From Nocardia araoensis NBRC 100135 (GTDB lineage Bacteria; Actinomycetota; Actinomycetes; Mycobacteriales; Mycobacteriaceae), in NCBI RefSeq assembly GCF_000308435.1, contig NZ_BAFR01000049.1, positions 1 to 57,042 of the forward strand: a stretch of DNA of 57,042 nucleotides, given 5' to 3'. Within the stretch, counting starts at the first letter, position 1, and every line of letters begins with the position of its first letter. A model generated the notes under the pieces. The model was not told the DNA's origin. It searched no databases and was given only the letters and a program-made list of their open reading frames with translations. Shown here piece by piece: positions 19,335 to 28,657 of this stretch. Position numbers and translations under genes: made by a program.

Positions 19335-19457
19335 GTGAATGCACAGGCGCAGTTCGAGCAATCGGTGGCTTCGTCCGCCGACGCGGTGGTCGAGCTGACC
19401 CGAGGTACCGCTGCGGCGCCGTTGCCGCCGCGGATACGACCTGTGGCGCACACCTGA
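19335..19457 (+). CDS. Possible 40-residue leaderless peptide
   Basis: The frame GTG 19335 to TGA 19457 encodes MNAQAQFEQSVASSADAVVE plus a proline-rich tail. A TAGGGT -10 element at 19322-19327 lies 7 nt before GTG, the spacing expected of a leaderless transcript, with a GTGACA-like -35 further up (20-nt spacer). The helical N-terminus is plausible. There is no similarity I recognise, and it may be chance. Confidence 0.28.
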   Translation: MNAQAQFEQSVASSADAVVELTRGTAAAPLPPRIRPVAHT

Positions 19458-19648
19458 CGTTTGCGGGTCCGATTCCTGTGCGGTGCCCGGGGTCATTTCC
19501 TCCGACCTCGGCACACGAGCGTCGAACTCCGTGGTCGCGGTGAAACCTCGATATTGGAAGGGAATTCACCCGCGCGTCTCCGGCGCACAGTTACTCTCGG
19601 ACCGGCGTCACTTTGTTACGGAACCGATATCCGAGGGAGTTGGCGAAA

Positions 19649-22600
19649 ATGACCGTCTCGTCCGAATTGTCCAGCGCGGCGTGGGCCGCGGGTTTGCCGC
19701 AGTCGCTGCGCGGCGAGCTCGCGACGCTCGAGGAAGCGTACTTCCGCCACGTCGACGCGGGCGATGTGGACTGTGCGATCACCGGCATCACCCAGATCTT
19801 CCGAAGGCACCTGGAGTTGGCGGTGACGCGCCGCCCCGGTCGCGCGCTGGTGCGGGTGTATCACCCGGACGACGGTTCCGGAATCGGCGCCGCGGTGCAG
19901 ATCGTCACGGACGACATGGCGCTGCTGGTCGAGTCGATCAGTTCGTCGCTGAGCCGGATCGGTGTCAGCGTCAGTGAGATCATCCACCCGATCTTCGAGG
20001 TCGAGCGGGACGAAGAGGGTCGGTTGACGCACGCAGCCGCGCACGAGGTGGACGGCACCGGCGGGGCGGGGCTGCGCGAATCGTGGATGCACGTGCAATT
20101 GCACCCGTCGACCAGTGCGGCGCTGCTGGCCAAGGTCGAGTCCGCCGTACCGGACGTGGTGGACGACGTGCGACAGGTGATCGGGGACACCGAGGCCATC
20201 GAAGACGTGCAGAGCAAACTGGCCGACGATCTGGAACTGGCCGCGCAATCCGGGTCCGCGCCGTTCCAGCCGACCGAACTGACCGACACCGCCCACTTGC
20301 TGCGCTGGCTGGCCGGGGGAAACTTCACCCTCCTCGGTTACGCGCGCTACCGGCTGAGCACCGACCAGGGCCGGGAGATGTCCACCGTCGTGCCCGACAC
20401 CTGCCTCGGGGTGCTGCGGCCGGACGTGGGCACCGACTTCCATGTGCCGGTCAACGGTGGTGACCGCCCGTTGCTCACCCTGACCCAGGGACTGGTCCCC
20501 GCCACTGTGCACCGTGCCGTGTATCCGTATTTCGTCGGAGTGGCGGATTTCGACGCCGACGGAACGATCGTCGGTGAACATCTGTTCATCGGCGTCTTCA
20601 CCGTCACCGCCGTGCACGAGAACGTGCTGGACATCCCGGTGATCGAACGCCGGGTGCGCTCGGCGATCGAGGAAAGCGGATTCGACCTGGATTCGTTCTC
20701 CGGTCAGGCCATGCTCGAGGTCATCCAGTCCTTCCCGCGCACCGAGCTGTTCTCCGCCGACGCCGACACGCTGCGCCGCACCGCCACCGCCGTGCTGAGC
20801 GTCAGCCTGCGGCGCCAGGTGCGCCTGTTCCTGCGCGCGGACACCTACGGCCGCTATGTCGCCTGCCTGGTCTATCTGCCGCGCGACCGGTACACCACCC
20901 GCGCGCGGCTCGAGATGCAGGAGATCCTGGTCCGCGAACTGGGGGGCGTGTCCATCGACTATTCCGCGCGGGTGGGCGAAAGCGATTTGGCGCGAGTGTA
21001 TTTCACCGTGCGCATGCCGGAGGCCGAGCTCGGCGTCCCGCGTAGTACGCCGCCGGGCGCCGATACCTCCGAGCCCAACCGGCTGCGTTTGCAGAACTTG
21101 CTCGCCGAGGCCACCCGTACCTGGGACGACCGCCTGAACGACGAGGTGAGCACGTCGACGGTGCTCGATCCCGCGGTGGTGCAGCGATACGCGGAAGCCT
21201 TCCCCGAGGGCTATAAACAGGATTTCGCCGCGGCACGCGCGCTGGGGGACATCGTGCGCCTGGAGCGTTTGCGCGACGGCGTCATCGACCAGTACCTGTA
21301 CCGGAAGCCGGATTCGGCGCCGGGCTCGTGGCGTTTCACGCTCTACGTCGGTGGCAGCGGCATCTCCTTGAGCCAGGTGCTTCCGCTGTTGCAGAGCCTC
21401 GGCGTGGAGGTGGTCGACGAGCGGCCCTACCGGATCGAGCTGGAGGCCGCGGCCGACGGCACCGGCGGTGAGCGGTGGATCTACGACTTCGGTCTGCTCG
21501 CCCGCCCGGAACTGCTGCGCAGTTCGCTCGATCGCGATCTGGACGCCGAACTGCTCGAGACCTCCAAACGCGCCGACGTGCTGGAGGCGGAGGTGCGCGG
21601 GCTGCGGGAACGGTTCGTGGAAGCCTTCGAGGCCATGTGGTACGGCCGCGCGGAAGCGGACGGGATGAACGAGCTCGTGCTGCGTGCCCGGTTGCCGTGG
21701 CGGGCCGTGTCGATCCTGCGCACCTACGCGAAGTACTTGCAGCAGGCCGGTTTTCCGTACAGCCAGGCCAACATCTGCCGTGTGCTGCTCACCTATCCGG
21801 ATATCGCGCGCCTGTTCGTCGACCTGTTCGCCGCGCGCTTCGATCCCGACACCGTGTCCGCCGAGCACGCCGCGCAGCTGGAGACCCAGGTGCGCGGGCG
21901 GGTCGACGAGGTGGTCAGCCTGGACGCGGACCGCATCCTGCGCGCGATCCTCGGCTTGATCAAGGCGACGCTGCGGACCAACTACTACGTCACCGACGCG
22001 GAAGGCCGACCGCGCGACTTCGTCTCGGTGAAGGTCGAGCCACGCGAGATCGCCGAATTGCCCAGGCCGAAGCCGCAGTTCGAGATCTTCGTGTACTCGC
22101 CGCGGGTGGAAGGCGTGCACTTGCGTTTCGGGCCGGTGGCCCGCGGTGGATTGCGGTGGTCGGACCGGTTGGAGGACTTCCGCACCGAGATCCTCGGTCT
22201 GGTCAAAGCGCAAGCGGTGAAGAACGCGGTGATCGTGCCGGTCGGCGCCAAGGGCGGTTTCGTGGTGAAGCAGCCACCGGCGGCCACCGGCGATCCGGTC
22301 GCGGATCGGCAGGCGCTGGGCGCAGAGGGTGTGGCCTGCTATCGCACGTTCATCTCCGGCCTGCTGGACATCACCGACAACGTCGATCGCGCGAGCGGGA
22401 AGGTACTGCCCCCGGCCCGGGTCGTGCGGTGTGATGGTGACGACACCTATCTCGTGGTGGCCGCCGACAAGGGCACCGCGACGTTCTCCGATATCGCCAA
22501 CGATGTGGCGCAGAGTTACGGTTTCTGGTTGGGTGACGCGTTCGCTTCGGGTGGTTCGGCGGGGTATGACCACAAGGCGATGGGGATCACCGCCAAGGGT

Positions 22601-24586
22601 GCGTGGGAGAGCGTGAAGCGGCACTTCCGCGAGATGGAGATCGATACTCAGACCCAGGATTTCACGGTGGTCGGTGTGGGTGACATGAGTGGTGACGTGT
22701 TCGGCAACGGCATGTTGTTGTCGGAGCACATTCGTCTGGTGGCCGCGTTCGACCACCGCCACATCTTCCTCGACCCCGACCCCGACGCGGCCCGCTCGTA
22801 CCGGGAGCGGCAGCGGTTGTTCGCGCTGCCGAGGTCGTCGTGGGCCGATTACGACACGTCGCTGATCAGCCCTGGCGGCGGTGTGTGGGATCGCACCGTG
22901 AAGGCCGTGCCGATCAGCCCGCAGGCCAGGGCGGCTCTCGGCCTGGGCGATGACGTCGTGTCGCTGTCGCCGCCGGATCTGGTGCGCGCGATCCTGCTCG
23001 CTCCGGTGGATCTGTTGTGGAACGGCGGTATCGGCACCTACATCAAGGCGAGCACCGAGACCAACGCCGAGGTGGGCGACAAGTCCAACGACGCGGTCCG
23101 GGTCAACGGGGATCAGTTGCGGGTCAAGGTGATCGGCGAGGGCGGCAATCTCGGCGCCACGGCCCTCGGCCGCATCGAGTTCAATCGCAACGGCGGCAAG
23201 ATCAACACCGACGCGCTGGACAACTCGGCGGGTGTGGACTGCTCCGACCACGAGGTCAACATCAAGATCCTGCTCGACGCCGTGGTCTCCGGCGGTCAGC
23301 TGCCGCCGGACGAGCGCAACCCGCTGCTGGCCTCCATGACCGACGAGGTCGCCCGGATGGTCCTGCAGGACAATGTGGCGCAGAACTTCCTCATGGGCAT
23401 CTCGCGCACCGAGGCGCCGCAGATGCTGAGCGTGCAGATGCGGCTCATCGAGGAACTCGAGCAGCGCCGCGGCCTGGACCGCGAACTCGAGGCGCTGCCC
23501 TCGGATCAGGAGATGAAGCACAGGCTGGACGAGAACGCCGGACTGGCCTCGCCGGAGCTGGCCAATCTGATGGCGCATGTGAAGCTCTCGCTCAAGGCCG
23601 ATCTGCTCGATTCCGACCTGCCCGACAGCCAGTACTTCGCCGCGCGGCTGCCGGAGTACTTCCCCACGCCGCTGCGCGACCGTTTCGGAGCGGCGATCAA
23701 ACGCCACCGGCTGCGCCGGGAGATCGTCACCACCATGATCGTCAACGAGATGGTGGACTACGGCGGCATCACCTACGCGCACCGTTTGAACGAAGAGGTC
23801 GGCGCCACTACCACCGACGCGGTGCGCGCCTTCGCCGCGGCGAGCGGAATCTTCGACCTGGACGAACGATGGGCGCGAATTCGCGCCTGCGACGCGCCGA
23901 CCCCGGTGCGCGACCTGCTCGAACTGGAGACGAAGCGGACCCTGGACCGAGCGTCCCGGTGGCTGCTGAGCAATCGCCCGCAGCCGATCGCGGTGGGCTC
24001 CGAGATCAGCCGGTACCGCGCCGACGTGCGGGAACTCGCCCCCAAGGTGCCGGGATGGTTGCGCGGCCACCACGTGTTCTCCCTCACCGACCGGTCCGCC
24101 GAGTTGATCGCTCGCGGCGCGCCGACCGACCTGGCCACCGAGGTCTTCGGCCTGCTTCACCTCTTCCCGCTGCTGGACATCGTCGACATCGCCGACATCA
24201 CCGACCGGGACGGCGACGAGGTCGGTTCGCTGTACTACGCGCTCAACGATCACCTCAAGATCGACTGGCTGCTGCAGGCGGTCAGCCACCTCGAACGCGG
24301 CGACCGCTGGCACGCGCTGGCGCGGCTCGCCCTGCGCGACGACATGTACGGGTCGCTGCGCTCGCTCACGCTCGACGTGCTCTCCGGCGGCGACCCCGAG
24401 GAGACGGCGGACGAGAAGATTGCATACTGGGAGTCGAAGAATCAGTCCCGCCTCGGGCGAGCCAGGGCGGCGCTGTCGGAATTGTTCGAGTCCGGAACCC
24501 ACGATCTCGCCACGTTGTCGGTTGCAGCGCGGCAAGTGCGAAGCATGGTGAGCGGGGTGGGCGCTCAATCGGAGGTACCACGTTGA
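19649..24586 (+). CDS. gdh: NAD-specific glutamate dehydrogenase, large (about 180 kDa) class
   Basis: The 1645-residue cytosolic enzyme converts glutamate to 2-oxoglutarate and ammonia. The length matches the mycobacterial/Streptomyces L_180 class. N-terminal ACT-like regulatory modules span roughly residues 1-700. The catalytic core then shows RFGPVARGGLRWSDR, KNAVIVPVGAKGGFVVK (substrate lysines), and the Rossmann motif GVGDMSGDVFGNGML near residue 1010. ATG 19649 has GAGGGAG about 9 nt upstream. The stop overlaps the thioesterase start. The mycobacterial homologue (Rv2476c) is held inactive by GarA. No such regulator is visible in the window. Confidence 0.95.
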   Translation: MTVSSELSSAAWAAGLPQSLRGELATLEEAYFRHVDAGDVDCAITGITQIFRRHLELAVTRRPGRALVRVYHPDDGSGIGAAVQIVTDDMALLVESISSSLSRIGVSVSEIIHPIFEVERDEEGRLTHAAAHEVDGTGGAGLRESWMHVQLHPSTSAALLAKVESAVPDVVDDVRQVIGDTEAIEDVQSKLADDLELAAQSGSAPFQPTELTDTAHLLRWLAGGNFTLLGYARYRLSTDQGREMSTVVPDTCLGVLRPDVGTDFHVPVNGGDRPLLTLTQGLVPATVHRAVYPYFVGVADFDADGTIVGEHLFIGVFTVTAVHENVLDIPVIERRVRSAIEESGFDLDSFSGQAMLEVIQSFPRTELFSADADTLRRTATAVLSVSLRRQVRLFLRADTYGRYVACLVYLPRDRYTTRARLEMQEILVRELGGVSIDYSARVGESDLARVYFTVRMPEAELGVPRSTPPGADTSEPNRLRLQNLLAEATRTWDDRLNDEVSTSTVLDPAVVQRYAEAFPEGYKQDFAAARALGDIVRLERLRDGVIDQYLYRKPDSAPGSWRFTLYVGGSGISLSQVLPLLQSLGVEVVDERPYRIELEAAADGTGGERWIYDFGLLARPELLRSSLDRDLDAELLETSKRADVLEAEVRGLRERFVEAFEAMWYGRAEADGMNELVLRARLPWRAVSILRTYAKYLQQAGFPYSQANICRVLLTYPDIARLFVDLFAARFDPDTVSAEHAAQLETQVRGRVDEVVSLDADRILRAILGLIKATLRTNYYVTDAEGRPRDFVSVKVEPREIAELPRPKPQFEIFVYSPRVEGVHLRFGPVARGGLRWSDRLEDFRTEILGLVKAQAVKNAVIVPVGAKGGFVVKQPPAATGDPVADRQALGAEGVACYRTFISGLLDITDNVDRASGKVLPPARVVRCDGDDTYLVVAADKGTATFSDIANDVAQSYGFWLGDAFASGGSAGYDHKAMGITAKGAWESVKRHFREMEIDTQTQDFTVVGVGDMSGDVFGNGMLLSEHIRLVAAFDHRHIFLDPDPDAARSYRERQRLFALPRSSWADYDTSLISPGGGVWDRTVKAVPISPQARAALGLGDDVVSLSPPDLVRAILLAPVDLLWNGGIGTYIKASTETNAEVGDKSNDAVRVNGDQLRVKVIGEGGNLGATALGRIEFNRNGGKINTDALDNSAGVDCSDHEVNIKILLDAVVSGGQLPPDERNPLLASMTDEVARMVLQDNVAQNFLMGISRTEAPQMLSVQMRLIEELEQRRGLDRELEALPSDQEMKHRLDENAGLASPELANLMAHVKLSLKADLLDSDLPDSQYFAARLPEYFPTPLRDRFGAAIKRHRLRREIVTTMIVNEMVDYGGITYAHRLNEEVGATTTDAVRAFAAASGIFDLDERWARIRACDAPTPVRDLLELETKRTLDRASRWLLSNRPQPIAVGSEISRYRADVRELAPKVPGWLRGHHVFSLTDRSAELIARGAPTDLATEVFGLLHLFPLLDIVDIADITDRDGDEVGSLYYALNDHLKIDWLLQAVSHLERGDRWHALARLALRDDMYGSLRSLTLDVLSGGDPEETADEKIAYWESKNQSRLGRARAALSELFESGTHDLATLSVAARQVRSMVSGVGAQSEVPR

Positions 24587-25047
24587 CGAGTTCGTCGAGC
24601 GGAAGCGGGAAGGCCGCGGGCAGCCTGGTGCTGCCCAAGCGGTTCCACGCCAAGGTGGACGTCAGGTGGTCGGACATGGACGTGTTCCAGCACGTCAACC
24701 ATGCCCGGATGGTGACGCTGCTGGAAGAGGCGCGGATTCCGTGGCTGTTCGAGGACGGCCGACCGACCGCACCGCTGCGCGAGGGTTGTGTCCTCGCCGA
24801 TCTCCGGGTCCGCTACCGCGGTCAATTGCGGCACGAGGACACGCCGCTGGACATCGCCATGTGGATCGAGCAGTTGCGCGCGGTCGACTTCACCATCGGT
24901 TACGAGGTGCGCGCGGCGGGCGCCGAGCCCGACTCGCCCGCGGCCGTGGTGGCGTCCACGCAGATCGCGGCGTTCGACATGCGGGCGCAGCGGTTGCGCA
25001 GACTCACCGACGCAGAGCGTGATTACCTGTCCGAATGGATGGAGTGA
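24583..25047 (+). CDS. Hotdog-fold acyl-CoA thioesterase
   Basis: The 154-residue 4HBT-type protein has the motif VRWSDMDVFQHVNHARMVTLLEEARIPW near residue 24, with the catalytic Asp and the following His-Asn pair. It also has VLADLRVRYRGQLRHED and VASTQIAAFDMRAQRLRRL. It begins at TTG 24583, with GGAGG at 24571-24575 giving ideal 7-nt spacing and a start codon overlapping the gdh stop (TTGA). Homologous to mycobacterial Rv2475c by position. It probably hydrolyses acyl-CoA in the cytosol. The natural acyl chain is unknown. Confidence 0.88.
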   Translation: MTSSSSGSGKAAGSLVLPKRFHAKVDVRWSDMDVFQHVNHARMVTLLEEARIPWLFEDGRPTAPLREGCVLADLRVRYRGQLRHEDTPLDIAMWIEQLRAVDFTIGYEVRAAGAEPDSPAAVVASTQIAAFDMRAQRLRRLTDAERDYLSEWME

Positions 25048-25095
25048 GCGACGGCGCGCCGGTGGTGACCGAGTGCTGACGGCGGAGCAGCCGTG

Positions 25096-25761
25096 ATGGC
25101 GGAACAACGAGTACTGCACGTTCCCGATCCGGCGGAGCGAGAGAATCTCGCGACCTTCCTGACCAGGGCCGTGCGGCTGGACCCCGCGGCGGTGGTGCGC
25201 CTGCGCCGCCGCGGGGAGAAGTACGTCTCGGCCTGGGTGTCGACGGGTTTCGAGGCGCTGGCGATGCGCACCGTGGTCGCCCGGCTCGAGGTCGACGACG
25301 TGACGGTCGGCGCCGATCTCGTGCTGGCCGGTTCGGCCGGCGGCAGTCCGATCGACCTCGGATATCCCATGGACTCCGCGTGGCGCGGTGCGTTGCCACC
25401 CGCCGACGGTTTCGCGCACGTCGACGACGTGCCCGCGCGCACCCTGGTCGAACTCGCCGAGCAGGGTGCGCAGCTGGCGAAGGAACACGGCAGCGGCCAT
25501 GGCCCGCCCGCCTCGTTGCTGGATCAGGCGGTGCTGACCGTGTCCGGCGCGGGCACCCGGGTACAGGTGCCGATGCGTGTCGTCTTCGCGCTCACGGCGA
25601 TGGACTTCATCCCGCATTCGGGGGAGAAGGCCGACCCCCGCCGCATCCCACCCGCCGAGATCGTCCGCGTCCGCGCGACCAGAACCTGGCTGCGGCTCGA
25701 CGCTCGCTACGGTTCGGTGGCCCGTCGGCTCGGCGGAGGAATTCCTTTGCTGCCGCACTGA
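25096..25761 (+). CDS. Conserved hypothetical protein, Rv2474c-like
   Basis: The 221-residue protein is read from ATG 25096; GTG 25093 immediately before is equally possible. It follows the thioesterase in the order known from mycobacteria. The fold looks alpha/beta with an AVRLDPAAVVRLRRRGEKYVSAWVSTGFEALAMRTV segment and a charged C-terminal part IPPAEIVRVRATRTWLRLDARYG. No membrane helices, metal motifs or nucleotide-binding loops are visible. Function unknown. It may be co-transcribed with gdh and the thioesterase, as the gap is only 48 bp. Confidence 0.72.
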   Translation: MAEQRVLHVPDPAERENLATFLTRAVRLDPAAVVRLRRRGEKYVSAWVSTGFEALAMRTVVARLEVDDVTVGADLVLAGSAGGSPIDLGYPMDSAWRGALPPADGFAHVDDVPARTLVELAEQGAQLAKEHGSGHGPPASLLDQAVLTVSGAGTRVQVPMRVVFALTAMDFIPHSGEKADPRRIPPAEIVRVRATRTWLRLDARYGSVARRLGGGIPLLPH

Positions 25762-25868
25762 CGGCGACGCGCGGCGTCGGTAGCGGGCGTCCAGAGCAGT
25801 TCGCAGGTGCGGGCCACCGCGTGAATTCTCGGGTAGCAAATAATTGCTCGGAAACGATCGATGGGGTA

Positions 25869-25902
25869 GGCGGCGCCGTCGGCAGGAGGGGACGGCGCCG
25901 CC
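25869..25902. terminator. Bidirectional hairpin terminator
   Basis: Perfect 12-bp arms GGCGGCGCCGTC (25869-25880) and GACGGCGCCGCC (25891-25902) around a 10-nt loop lie between the convergent 25761 and 25945 stops. Confidence 0.72.
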
Positions 25903-25944
25903 TATCTCGGTGCAGGAAACCGGTCGCCGAGCAATTCCGGCCGT

Positions 25945-26253
25945 TCAGGAGATGCCGAGCAGGCGGACGAATGCCGCTGTCGCGGCGGCGGCGAGGATGA
26001 CCAACAGAATGGGTCGTCGGAACCAAGCCACAACTCCGCCGACGAGAACCCCTGCGGGCACCGCGAATCCGAGGTTCGGGGTGCCGAGCGGAAGGGTGGT
26101 GACGGCCACCAGCGCGGTGAGCAGAACCACGGCGCCGATCTCCAGCAGCCGCACCACGCGCGCCGGAAGGCGCACTCGGTCGCGCAGTGCGGGCCCGGCC
26201 CAGCGGAACGCGTAGGTGCCCGCGGCGAGGGCGACGATTCCGGCAGCGAGCAT
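25945..26253 (-). CDS. azlD: AzlD-type branched-chain amino acid export subunit
   Basis: The 102-residue protein has about four hydrophobic helices and the AzlD motif GTYAFRWAGPALRDRVRLPARV near residue 11, with VLLTALVAVTTLP after it. AzlC and AzlD together form an exporter of branched-chain and related amino acids. ATG 26253 overlaps the azlC stop by one base (TGATG). A GTG one codon earlier is possible. Confidence 0.85.
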   Translation of the reverse strand: MLAAGIVALAAGTYAFRWAGPALRDRVRLPARVVRLLEIGAVVLLTALVAVTTLPLGTPNLGFAVPAGVLVGGVVAWFRRPILLVILAAAATAAFVRLLGIS

Positions 26254-26948
26254 CACGCCGCTCCCTTGACGGTCGCGGGTTCGGGTTTCTCCCGTGCTGC
26301 GGCCAGTACCCCGGCCAGGGCGAGCAGGACCGGCAGGCCCGTGGGCAGAAACGGCGCGCTGACCAGCGCGATCGCGGTGCCGACACCCACTGCCGCGAGG
26401 GTGGTCCGGTCCCGCAGCGCAGGCAGCACCAACGCGAGCAGAACCGCCGGGAACACCGCATCGAGCCCGAGCGCCGAAGTGTCGGTGACCACCGAACCGA
26501 TCAGCGCTCCGATGGCGGCGCCGCCGGGCCAAGCGAGCAGCACTCCCGCGCCGGTGATCCAGTAGGCCGCGCGCCTGCGCGGCGCGTCGGGCTGCGCGAT
26601 GGTCATCGCGACGGACTCGTCGTTCATGAGATGGACGCCGAGCGGGCGCCGCCAACCCGTGCCGACCGCGTCGGGGACCGACAGCCCGTACGGCACGTGC
26701 CGGGCGTTCACCAGCAGTCCCGCCAGCACCGCCGCGATAGGACTGCCGCCGGCGGCAACGATCCCGAGAAACAGGAACTCCGAGCTTCCGGCGAGCACCA
26801 CGCACCCGAGCAGCACGGGCAGCCAGACCGGAAAGCCCGCCGCGACCGCCGTCGCCCCGTAGGAGATCCCGATCACCCCGACCGCGAGGCACACCGCCCC
26901 GATCCCGAGCAGCGCATTCCGGTCGAGTGTTCGCCATATCGAACGCAT
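26253..26948 (-). CDS. azlC: AzlC family branched-chain amino acid permease
   Basis: The 231-residue membrane protein has the AzlC features GISYGATAVAAGFPVWLPVLLGCVVLAGSSEFLFLG, NARHVPYGLSVPD (about residue 81) and MNDESVAM. I read it from ATG 26948, although upstream ATG 26965 would add six residues. It is divergent from the XRE-cupin regulator, the arrangement typical of azlCD operons under local control. Confidence 0.87.
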   Translation of the reverse strand: MRSIWRTLDRNALLGIGAVCLAVGVIGISYGATAVAAGFPVWLPVLLGCVVLAGSSEFLFLGIVAAGGSPIAAVLAGLLVNARHVPYGLSVPDAVGTGWRRPLGVHLMNDESVAMTIAQPDAPRRRAAYWITGAGVLLAWPGGAAIGALIGSVVTDTSALGLDAVFPAVLLALVLPALRDRTTLAAVGVGTAIALVSAPFLPTGLPVLLALAGVLAAAREKPEPATVKGAA

Positions 26949-26949
26949 G

Positions 26950-26966
26950 TAGTTTATAGTGAACAT
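26950..26966. promoter_or_regulatory. AT-rich partial dyad at the azlC 5' end
   Basis: The sequence GTTTATAGTGAAC is an imperfect dyad (GTT...AAC) and the only AT-rich stretch here. It touches the azlC start and faces the XRE gene, so it could be part of the promoter or an operator. Weak evidence. Confidence 0.25.
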
Positions 26967-27138
26967 ACCGCCGCACTTCGTCAACTGGCTTCCTGCCGAG
27001 GGTTCCGTCGGGCAAATGGAGAACAGCGCCCACACCGCAACCCCCGGCACCCCTGGCGCAACAACCTCACCTGGACCCCACGGCATAATCACGGCCAGCA
27101 CAAGCGCATCGGCAACGCGGCAAACAACGGAGTGGGGA

Positions 27139-27705
27139 ATGACGCAGCAGGACGCGACGACAACACCTCAGGCGGTGATCGCCGCCGCGCTGCGCCGTGA
27201 GCGCACTCGGGCCGGACTGTCGTTGAGCGAGGTCGCCGGCCGGGCGGGTATCGCGAAATCCACCCTCTCGCAACTGGAATCGGGAACAGGCAACCCGAGC
27301 CTGGAAACCTTGTGGGCGCTGTGCGTCGCCCTGGACATGCCGTTTTCCCGATTGCTCGACCCGCCCCGCCCGAACGTACACGTCATCCGCGCCGGTGAGG
27401 GCCCGGTGGTGGCGGCCGAGCAGTCGGAGTACCGGGCGACGCTCCTGGCGGCCGGGCCGGCCAATTCCCGCCGTGACCTGTTTCGCATCACCGCGGAACC
27501 GGGGCATGCGCGCCGATCGGATCCCCATATCGCCGGTGTGGTCGAGCATGTGCTGCTCGCCGAAGGGCGCGCTCTGGTCGGCCCCGTCGACGCACCTGTC
27601 GAACTACACCCGGGCGACTACATCGCCTACCCGGGTGATCGGCCGCATGTGTTCGAGGCGCTGGCGTCGCCGACCTGGGCGACGCTGGTGGTGGAGTACA
27701 CCTGA
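27139..27705 (+). CDS. XRE-family regulator with C-terminal cupin domain
   Basis: The 188-residue protein has an HTH_3 domain in residues 16-70 (LRRERTRAGLSLSEVAGRAG, then KSTLSQLESGTGNPSLETLW) and a cupin fold in residues 110-188 (VEHVLLAEGRALVGPVDAP, LHPGDYIAYPGDRPHVFEAL). Such proteins bind amino acids or other small ligands and control adjacent exporters. It is divergent from azlCD, which is its likely target. ATG 27139 is chosen because MTQQDATTTP begins the normal domain layout; the longer upstream frame is low-complexity. Confidence 0.88.
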   Translation: MTQQDATTTPQAVIAAALRRERTRAGLSLSEVAGRAGIAKSTLSQLESGTGNPSLETLWALCVALDMPFSRLLDPPRPNVHVIRAGEGPVVAAEQSEYRATLLAAGPANSRRDLFRITAEPGHARRSDPHIAGVVEHVLLAEGRALVGPVDAPVELHPGDYIAYPGDRPHVFEALASPTWATLVVEYT

Positions 27706-27709
27706 TCGG

Positions 27710-28414
27710 TCAGGCGGCGCCTTCGCCGAGATACTGCAACCACACGGGGTCGAGTTCGGCGGTGGTGGACAGCAGGCGCCAGTGCGGACCCTTCGGGGAG
27801 ACCAGCGGTGCGCGCAGCGTCCAGCCCAGTTCGCTGAGCAGTTTGTCGGCTTTGCGATGGTTGCACGGCGCGCAACTGGCGACGCAGTTCTCCCAGGAAT
27901 GTTCTCCGCCGCGGCTGCGCGGGATGACGTGGTCGATGGTCTCGGCCTTGCCGCCGCAGTAGCCGCAGCGGTAACGATCCCGGTGCATGAGCGCGGCGCG
28001 GGTCATCGGCACCCGGGCGCGATAGGGAACGTGCACGTAGGTGCGCAGGCGGATCACCGAAGGGATGGCCACCGACGTATCGGCGGAGTGCACGATCGGC
28101 CCTTCGTCGTTGTGGTGAACGGCGTCGGCCTTGTCGCAGATGAGGAGGACGATCGCGCGGCGCGCGGACAATGCGGTGAGCGGCTCGTAGGTGGCGTTCA
28201 ACAGCAACACCCTGGTCTTGAGCCAGTTCGTGCCCTCGACGGGCGGGGCGGTGGGGCGGGGTCCGTGGTCGTGATGGCCACGATGTCCACCCGGATATCG
28301 TTCGGACAAGATGTGCAGCGGAGTAGCCCCCGACCCACGATTGTGGACGTCGGCGGGCTCGAGTTGTCGGTGCGCTCGCGCCTCATGTGATCGGGCGCTG
28401 TGCCGCTGCTTCAT
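27710..28414 (-). CDS. HNH endonuclease
   Basis: The nuclease core occupies the C-terminal 100 residues: DRYRCGYCGGKAETIDHVIP with a zinc-binding CxxC and the HNH His-Asp pair, then GGEHSWENCVASCAPCNHRK with the second CxxC. The preceding domain VLLLNATYEPLTALSARRAI is typical of the actinobacterial family (Rv2469c in M. tuberculosis). ATG 28414 with GAGG 5 nt upstream gives 234 residues. The first 60 residues are His/Arg-rich and not conserved-looking, so a later start is possible. It may be a DNA repair or defence nuclease. The target is unknown. Confidence 0.82.
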   Translation of the reverse strand: MKQRHSARSHEARAHRQLEPADVHNRGSGATPLHILSERYPGGHRGHHDHGPRPTAPPVEGTNWLKTRVLLLNATYEPLTALSARRAIVLLICDKADAVHHNDEGPIVHSADTSVAIPSVIRLRTYVHVPYRARVPMTRAALMHRDRYRCGYCGGKAETIDHVIPRSRGGEHSWENCVASCAPCNHRKADKLLSELGWTLRAPLVSPKGPHWRLLSTTAELDPVWLQYLGEGAA

Positions 28415-28657
28415 CTCGACCTCGATTTCATGATTGGCAGGATCATGTGGTATCTGCAAAGCAGAGACTGTCACCCAGTTGACCATGGAATGTCGGGCAT
28501 TGCACGGTGATTTTCGACAATGTCCGGTTAACTGTGGCTGAAGTGCCGTTCCGGCGCGATGTTCCGGTTGCCGATCGGCGGCGCAAGGGCGGTGCGGCGG
28601 CGGTGCCGGGGCGCGGGCACAATGGACAGCGGCGCATCCGGTGAAGCGAGAGGGTCT

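Larger units (their letters stand above)
18880..19648. other. Long intergenic region before gdh
   Basis: This 769-bp gap holds the ettA terminator hairpin (18887-18925), a possible 40-codon leaderless ORF (19335-19457) and the gdh promoter area. The remaining open frames lack codon bias. No RNA gene is recognisable. Confidence 0.5.

Noticed and set aside
19616..24568. Very long open frame (about 1650 codons) on the minus strand opposite gdh
   Set aside because: It mirrors the codons of the well-supported glutamate dehydrogenase. In GC-rich DNA the antisense frame lacks stops, and its product is His/Arg/Gln-rich without domains.
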